Below, in pieces: positions 22,399 to 26,200 of a DNA stretch of 26,200 nucleotides. The notes beneath the pieces are model-generated. The model did no database searches. It saw only the letters and a program-made list of their open reading frames with translations, and had not been told where the DNA came from. How positions within the stretch are numbered: the first letter of the stretch is position 1; the number at the start of each line of letters is the position of its first letter. The DNA is taken from the IMG/VR virus record IMGVR_UViG_3300022902_000064, positions 1 through 26,200 of that record; one strand, written 5' to 3'. Position numbers and translations under genes: made by a program. Source of the stretch: a virus.

Positions 22399-22911
22399 AC
22401 TGTCTTGGTTAGTTAAATAAGTAAGCACCTGTTCGCTTAATTGAACAGGAGCAAGCCCTTTTACTGCTGGTATATTGGTAAGAGCAATCCCAATCAGCAC
22501 ATTTTTGATCTTCTCACCAGTTGAATAGTGAGGATAGCTAATAGCAAGCTCCGAACTTATAAAACGAAACTGCTTGCTTTTGATCTTCTCAATCCCTATT
22601 GGAGTCCATTCAACCTCTGCCAAAAGAACATCGCCCTCTACAAAGACATCTTTAATCCATCCTGCGGCTTCTCCATCACGGTCATGGCTAAAGTTCACTT
22701 GAACATCAGTCCCATAAACTCCTTCATTAAAATTACTAACGAAATCTTCCATCATCTTTTTAGTAATCTTTAATCCTCTATCGTGAATGGTTCCGACTTT
22801 TAATATCTCAATAGTAGAAAGCCTTTCTTCTTTCAAAAGCTTTATGTCTACCATGCTAACATAATCGAGAATGTTTGAGTTTTGCACCTCTGGGGTATCT
22901 TGTTTTTTCAT
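21730..22911 (-). CDS. Mu I-like prohead protease fused to scaffold
   Basis: A 393-residue protein. Residues 1-155 form a Mu gpI-type protease domain: FVSNFNEGVYGTDVQVNFSHD with H76, then GEAAGWIKDVF, VLLAEVEWTPIGIEKI, and FRFISSELAISY with S119/S120 as the probable nucleophile. Residues 170-275 are a low-complexity acidic stretch of Glu, Val and Lys. Residues 275-393 are helical and scaffold-like. The enzyme would cleave scaffold and itself inside the prohead. A second, internal start probably yields the free scaffold. An 8-bp hairpin lies immediately before the start codon and places TTAACA across its loop, so initiation may be controlled. The gene follows the Com-like gene. Confidence 0.85.
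   Translation of the reverse strand: MKKQDTPEVQNSNILDYVSMVDIKLLKEERLSTIEILKVGTIHDRGLKITKKMMEDFVSNFNEGVYGTDVQVNFSHDRDGEAAGWIKDVFVEGDVLLAEVEWTPIGIEKIKSKQFRFISSELAISYPHYSTGEKIKNVLIGIALTNIPAVKGLAPVQLSEQVLTYLTNQDSMTKKKELLEEEVKEEVVEEVEEKEVEAVEEEKVEEVEEKVEEEEVVEEEDKVEETEEEKEDLEEEVKEEEKEEEEKEVEEEPKEEVKEELEEKIETVTLTEYQKLEEKLNDLQGKLEVKDLTEDVEDSLVLSQGNTVGFLDDNIEDVVNFMIGLSEEQREAFKGLIGKVRTVDLSTIGSIKSSKAGFDADSVVALAEKLLEEGKAKDIEAAQKMAIAELLGK
22407..22412 (-). promoter_or_regulatory. Internal translation-start motif for the scaffold
   Basis: CTAACC on the minus strand, 8 bases before the ATG of codon 172 of the protease gene. It equals the motif found before most genes here, and it decides the scaffold start. 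Confidence 0.65.
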
Positions 22912-22914
22912 ATC

Positions 22915-22940
22915 AGGCTCATGTTAAATTATATGAGCCT
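22915..22940 (-). promoter_or_regulatory. Hairpin in the protease translation-initiation region
   Basis: A perfect inverted repeat AGGCTCAT...ATGAGCCT (8 bp) with the 10-base loop ATAATTTAAC ends three bases before the protease ATG. The start motif TTAACA spans the loop and the first base of the 3' arm. A four-codon minicistron (ATG AGC CTG ATA TGA) in the 3' arm ends overlapping the real start as ATGA. There is no U-tract, so it is not a terminator. The Com-like gene just upstream encodes a plausible binder. Confidence 0.6.
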
Positions 22941-22958
22941 CGGGGACTTCTAAAAGCA

Positions 22959-23135
22959 TTATAGGTTATTCACACTCTTATTGCAAATCAAATTGCTCAT
23001 AGCTCCACACCTCTTACATTTAATCACAACAACCCCTTTGCCAATCTCATACATAAAAAGCAATTTTTTACACTTATTGCACCGAAACTCATTGGTTTTT
23101 GAGTCTTCTTTTGATTTCTTCTTGGACTGCTTCAT
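22959..23135 (-). CDS. com: Com-like zinc-finger protein
   Basis: A 58-residue protein. Its start ATG lies 47 bases inside the portal gene, with TTAACA 6 bases upstream, in a different frame. After a basic Lys/Ser leader come FRCNKCKKLLF (C19, C22) and IKCKRCGAMSNLIC (C40, C43), giving a C-x2-C...C-x2-C zinc finger. The pattern and the KLLF and IKCKRC words closely follow Com of phage Mu, which binds a stem-loop in mom mRNA and frees its ribosome site. No mom gene is visible here, but a hairpin sits directly downstream at the protease start (22915-22940), so that is a candidate target. The stop is TAA. The family call is strong; the target is inference. Confidence 0.82.
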   Translation of the reverse strand: MKQSKKKSKEDSKTNEFRCNKCKKLLFMYEIGKGVVVIKCKRCGAMSNLICNKSVNNL

Positions 23136-25293
23136 TTGATCTGTTAATTGGTTTTTTAAGTTGAGTAAAGCTATTTATCGCTGGGACCCCACCAACAGTT
23201 TCAAGCCTATCGGTTATAGTCTTTGGCAATCCAAAACTCCCTTTAAAACTTTCATCACCCATTATCGGCACCCATATACCCCTACAGTGAGTATGTACCA
23301 GATCCATCTTCGCCATCGGATCATCAGCTCTTACAACTCTTTGATCCAAACTCATACACATAGCACAAGTACGGTCATCTAATATCTCGCTTCTCTGGTA
23401 TGCTTTTATGTTAAAAGAATTTTTATTAAAAACAGCCCTTCTTCCTTTATTAACATATTCACCAACAGCAGACCCACCTATGTTGGTTATCATTTTACTC
23501 GCTTGATTCTTCGCAATCTCATTTACTGCTATTGCTATCGCTGGTATTGCTACCTCTTTTGAATAACCTTCTTTGGCAACAGTCTTTGCAGCTACATTTA
23601 ATTCATTTACAAACCCACCGGCTATCTGTCCTGCCTCAAAATCTAACGATTGACTATCTATTGCAGGAGTAGGCGGTTTCCCAACATCCATTTCTGTACT
23701 AGCAGTTGTCTTTCCTGTTTCATAAGACTTCTTCATAGACTCTTTGACTATCTGCTTAATAGAATTTTTATTAGCAAAATCAATATCAGCAACTCCTTTA
23801 AGATCACCAGCTTTCAATTTCCCAGTCATTCTATTGATAGCCTTTTGCAATTTCTCCGATACAGCCAAAACCAACGCAGCTTTCAAAGCATCTTCTTCGG
23901 TATTAAACTCATCATTCAAAAATCGAAAGTCGACCCGTTTCTCTTGCAAGGTCAAGTCCCGAAATAATTTTAGGCTTTTTTTTTGAGCCAAATGTTCATG
24001 CATTTCTTCTTTAGGCCCCTCCATTTCTTTCGGTTCTTCAATCTCTGGCTTTTCAGGGGACTCATCTACTTCATCAAGTTCATCATCAGTAAGCTCTGGT
24101 AGTTTAAATGTATCATGCACAAATTTAGTCATCTTTCCACTATTCTTTATCAACCCAGATGTTTTAAGAGTATTCAACACTTCACTCATTTCTTTAAAGT
24201 CTACATCTCCCAAAGAAACGAATCTTAATTGTGGCATAACCTCCCTTGGTCCAAAGTTGATTTCAACCAATTCTGTTATAACCTGCTTTGTGAATTGTTC
24301 TGCTAAATAAGCAGCCTTATCTTCAACATGCTTTAAAAAGAAACTTGATTGATCTTTCGACAATGCAAAGCTTCCAGTCGAGTCAGTCCCCAACCCCAAA
24401 AACCCTGCAAGTACATTCATCAGGATCATCTTGTTATGATGTTGGATCTGTTGCTCTATTGCTTGACCTTGTGGATTTCCACTAGGAGTTACAATATCAA
24501 CAGTCCAATTCTGGTTCGGTACTATTATACGAGCCTGTTCATGGCTACGGATATTTTTAGCCATTTCCTCTGCTTCTGCTTTTTCATCATCACCTGCACC
24601 ATCTGGCATTACTATCTTCGGCACTCCCACTCCATATCTTTCAGCACTAATACTAGCAACCTTATAAAGAACATCTTTAATATAATAATGTTTCCAGGCT
24701 GGTCTTAATACACTCTGTCCTGTTAAGTCATCTCCTTCTTTATCATTAGTCAAAACCAATAACTTATTAGCGGGTATCTGGGCTTCCATTATATCCGTTT
24801 CATCACTATCAATTCTTTGCACAATCCCTCTGCGACCATCATCTAATTGCCAATTCTGAATTGACGCTGGAATCCTCGGCTCAAGATCTCGTAAATAAAT
24901 CTTTCCATCTCTTTTTTCATAAACCTTTTCAAAACAGTAATGTCCAAAATCTAAATAAGCCAAAGCCTCACGCAAAAAATCCTTCCATGTCCTCTGCATA
25001 GTATCAATATTCTCCTGCACAAAATCCTTAACCTCTTGATCCTTCGCATCATCACTTGCAATCTCTATATACCATTGAGTTGATAACATAGGTGCTTTAA
25101 TTGCATTAAGCACTCCTTTCACAGCACCATCACTTCTTCGCATTTCTTCAACTAGAGTGATTCTTGTTTCATCACGCCATTGAGCATTGGGTTCATCCTG
25201 AAAATAACCTCCATATCTTTCTGATCCAGAATCTCCAAGAGTCTTAATCAGATCCGAGATAGATAAAGGTTTTTGGTCTTTTAAAATTGCCAT
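23089..25293 (-). CDS. Portal protein fused to MuF head morphogenesis domain
   Basis: A 734-residue protein, longer than a Mu-like DUF935 portal alone (about 450-520). Residues 1-400 are portal-like: EMRRSDGAVKGVLNAIKAPM, FGHYCFEKVYEKRDGK, LVLTNDKEGDDLTGQSVLRP, and FLGLGTDSTGSFALSKDQ. An acidic linker with EESPEKPEIEEPKEM-type residues lies near 410-440. The C-terminal third carries a MuF (SPP1 gp7/Mu gp30) region with ILDDRTCAMCMSLDQRVV (C643, C646) and VHTHCRGIWVPI (H667, H669, C670), a probable zinc site. The portal forms the DNA gate at one capsid vertex, and MuF proteins enter the head with DNA. The start motif is weak (TTAAAC 7 bases upstream). The stop TGA is rare here and lies inside the Com-like gene. 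Confidence 0.85.
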   Translation of the reverse strand: MAILKDQKPLSISDLIKTLGDSGSERYGGYFQDEPNAQWRDETRITLVEEMRRSDGAVKGVLNAIKAPMLSTQWYIEIASDDAKDQEVKDFVQENIDTMQRTWKDFLREALAYLDFGHYCFEKVYEKRDGKIYLRDLEPRIPASIQNWQLDDGRRGIVQRIDSDETDIMEAQIPANKLLVLTNDKEGDDLTGQSVLRPAWKHYYIKDVLYKVASISAERYGVGVPKIVMPDGAGDDEKAEAEEMAKNIRSHEQARIIVPNQNWTVDIVTPSGNPQGQAIEQQIQHHNKMILMNVLAGFLGLGTDSTGSFALSKDQSSFFLKHVEDKAAYLAEQFTKQVITELVEINFGPREVMPQLRFVSLGDVDFKEMSEVLNTLKTSGLIKNSGKMTKFVHDTFKLPELTDDELDEVDESPEKPEIEEPKEMEGPKEEMHEHLAQKKSLKLFRDLTLQEKRVDFRFLNDEFNTEEDALKAALVLAVSEKLQKAINRMTGKLKAGDLKGVADIDFANKNSIKQIVKESMKKSYETGKTTASTEMDVGKPPTPAIDSQSLDFEAGQIAGGFVNELNVAAKTVAKEGYSKEVAIPAIAIAVNEIAKNQASKMITNIGGSAVGEYVNKGRRAVFNKNSFNIKAYQRSEILDDRTCAMCMSLDQRVVRADDPMAKMDLVHTHCRGIWVPIMGDESFKGSFGLPKTITDRLETVGGVPAINSFTQLKKPINRSNEAVQEEIKRRLKNQ

Positions 25294-25308
25294 ATTTAAA
25301 GTTTAATA

Positions 25309-26200
25309 TTAAAACTTCTTATTTCTGATGTTCCCAACAATCGTTCTGGGTGTATTATAGCCTATTTGACTGTTACTTGTAAAACTTGTTTTGTCTAAAT
25401 ACTCAAGGCTATACATCATCGAATCAATGTCGTCATCATGATCAACCTCTGGGAAACAAACTAAACTTTCAGTAAATCCCCTCAATCCTTCATGGAATAA
25501 TATGTTTCCATTCTCGAAATCTGGCTCATGCATTTGCATTCTGGCAATCTTGTCTTTCCCTTTAGGCTCTATCGCTATAAGTGGCATTGTCCTATCATCA
25601 TTGTTGACATTCGGTAAATCTATCCTTCCAGCCTTCCAGTCTAATAGTAATTGATACACAGCAACTTGAGCCATCACTTTCTCCACCCCAACTGTTCTTA
25701 TATTATCATGCTGTTGATACACCCTAGCAACTAAAGCTGCTTGATTTATTTGTGTGTCTCTACCACTCATTATTTCCAAAACGTACTTCTTGTTTTCATT
25801 TCTAAATTTACCAGCAACACAAAGCCCATAGTAATCTGCACTCTTTGACGCCCCTGCTTGTGGATCAAACATTAGAACCTTACTAAAAAACTCCCCCTCA
25901 TCCACATTAGAAAAGAACTTGATCCACTCTTTCTTGATCCTTGCTGTTTCTTCGTTGATAGGATTATTTAAGATCTCTTGCGAAAATATCCTGGTCCCCA
26001 ATTGCTTTTTCATTTCCATCAGCTTGTCCATTGTAAAAACCTCTTTCCAAATCGACTCCCCATCTTCTATTCCTTTTCTAAATATCCCTCCATGCTGTTT
26101 GTAAAACTTAAGTATCTGGCAATTAGGCGATATAATAGTACCAACCATTTTAATATAACCCTTTTCAGGATCTTTCGATGGAAAAATTACACTATACAAC
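25309..26200 (-). CDS. terL: Terminase large subunit, C-terminal nuclease (N-terminus beyond window)
   Basis: The frame is open to the right edge, so the ATPase half lies outside. The first codon seen (TTG) is internal, not a start. The visible 296 residues contain the RNase-H-like nuclease that cuts concatemeric DNA at packaging. VLMFDPQAG gives D112 (window numbering), the central GVEKVMAQVAVYQLL gives E173, and VDHDDDIDSMMYSLEYL gives D255-D259, the three acidic metal-binding positions. The upstream IFSQEILNNP motif and the RIKKEWIKFF segment lead into the domain, as in T4 gp17-type terminases. The gene precedes the portal with a 15-base gap and begins the morphogenesis order. Confidence 0.9.
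   Translation of the reverse strand, partial: LYSVIFPSKDPEKGYIKMVGTIISPNCQILKFYKQHGGIFRKGIEDGESIWKEVFTMDKLMEMKKQLGTRIFSQEILNNPINEETARIKKEWIKFFSNVDEGEFFSKVLMFDPQAGASKSADYYGLCVAGKFRNENKKYVLEIMSGRDTQINQAALVARVYQQHDNIRTVGVEKVMAQVAVYQLLLDWKAGRIDLPNVNNDDRTMPLIAIEPKGKDKIARMQMHEPDFENGNILFHEGLRGFTESLVCFPEVDHDDDIDSMMYSLEYLDKTSFTSNSQIGYNTPRTIVGNIRNKKF

Noticed and set aside
22090-22416. Plus-strand Phe/Leu-rich frames resembling membrane proteins
   Set aside because: They are the complement of the Glu/Lys-rich scaffold codons. The hydrophobicity is only a mirror effect.
18379-23091. TGA reassignment (code 4 or 25)
   Set aside because: Only two genes end in TGA and none of the long genes contains an in-frame TGA. 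With a reassigned TGA one would expect many internal ones. The portal would gain only four residues.
1-26200. CRISPR array, insertion sequence, integrase or attachment site
   Set aside because: No regularly spaced direct repeats, transposase or recombinase motifs, or tRNA-like att sequence could be found.

Overview
The window is a stretch of a tailed double-stranded DNA phage or prophage of siphovirus type. Every gene I support lies on the minus strand and is read from right to left. The gene order is a standard late morphogenesis operon. It holds the terminase large subunit nuclease (cut by the right edge), a fused portal-MuF protein, a Com-like zinc-finger protein, a Mu-I-type protease with a nested scaffold, a DUF2190-like head decoration protein and the major capsid protein. 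After an inserted block come DUF1320 and Mu gpG-like connector/morphogenesis proteins, a tail terminator candidate, the tail tube, a frameshifted tail chaperone pair, the tape measure, the tail hub, tail fibres and an M23 peptidase. Head genes are of Mu type (DUF935/MuF/Com/gpI/DUF1320/gpG). No sheath gene is visible, and the tape measure is short (510 aa, about 75-80 nm by the usual 0.15 nm per residue rule).

Between the major capsid gene and the DUF1320 connector, where Mu-like phages usually have nothing, sits about 8.2 kb (12068-20244). It holds a repeat-bearing fibre-like protein, two LamG-type adhesin-like proteins, several beta-rich structural proteins and two small membrane proteins. 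I read it as a head-fibre or adhesion block plus holin-like genes.

Left of the M23 gene the late operon ends at a strong terminator (about 895-947). About 615 bases without a protein gene follow (377-991). This stretch is full of RNA structure. A promoter (TTGATT-N16-TATAAT) is followed exactly at its expected +1 by a pseudoknotted RNA ending in a 19-bp hairpin and U-tract (781-876). Further left is a multi-helix fold closed by a 7-bp helix (472-661). In both, G-U pairs that would be C-A mismatches on the other strand point to minus-strand RNAs. A second promoter (TTGTAA-N17-TATAAT) then drives a DUF2958 gene and a further gene cut by the left edge.

Translation signals are unusual. No gene has a Shine-Dalgarno sequence. 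Instead, about 21 of 29 assessable starts carry NTAAC(A/C/T), typically TTAACC or ATAACA, about 6-11 bases before the ATG. This motif let me choose starts, including an internal scaffold start (Met172 of the protease) and the 58-aa Com-like gene that overlaps the portal gene. The promoters look like ordinary sigma-70 sites, so the host is probably not a typical Bacteroidota. Some other lineage with Shine-Dalgarno-independent initiation is likely, but I cannot name it. Stop codons are mostly TAA, with few TAG and TGA, and the standard bacterial code fits.
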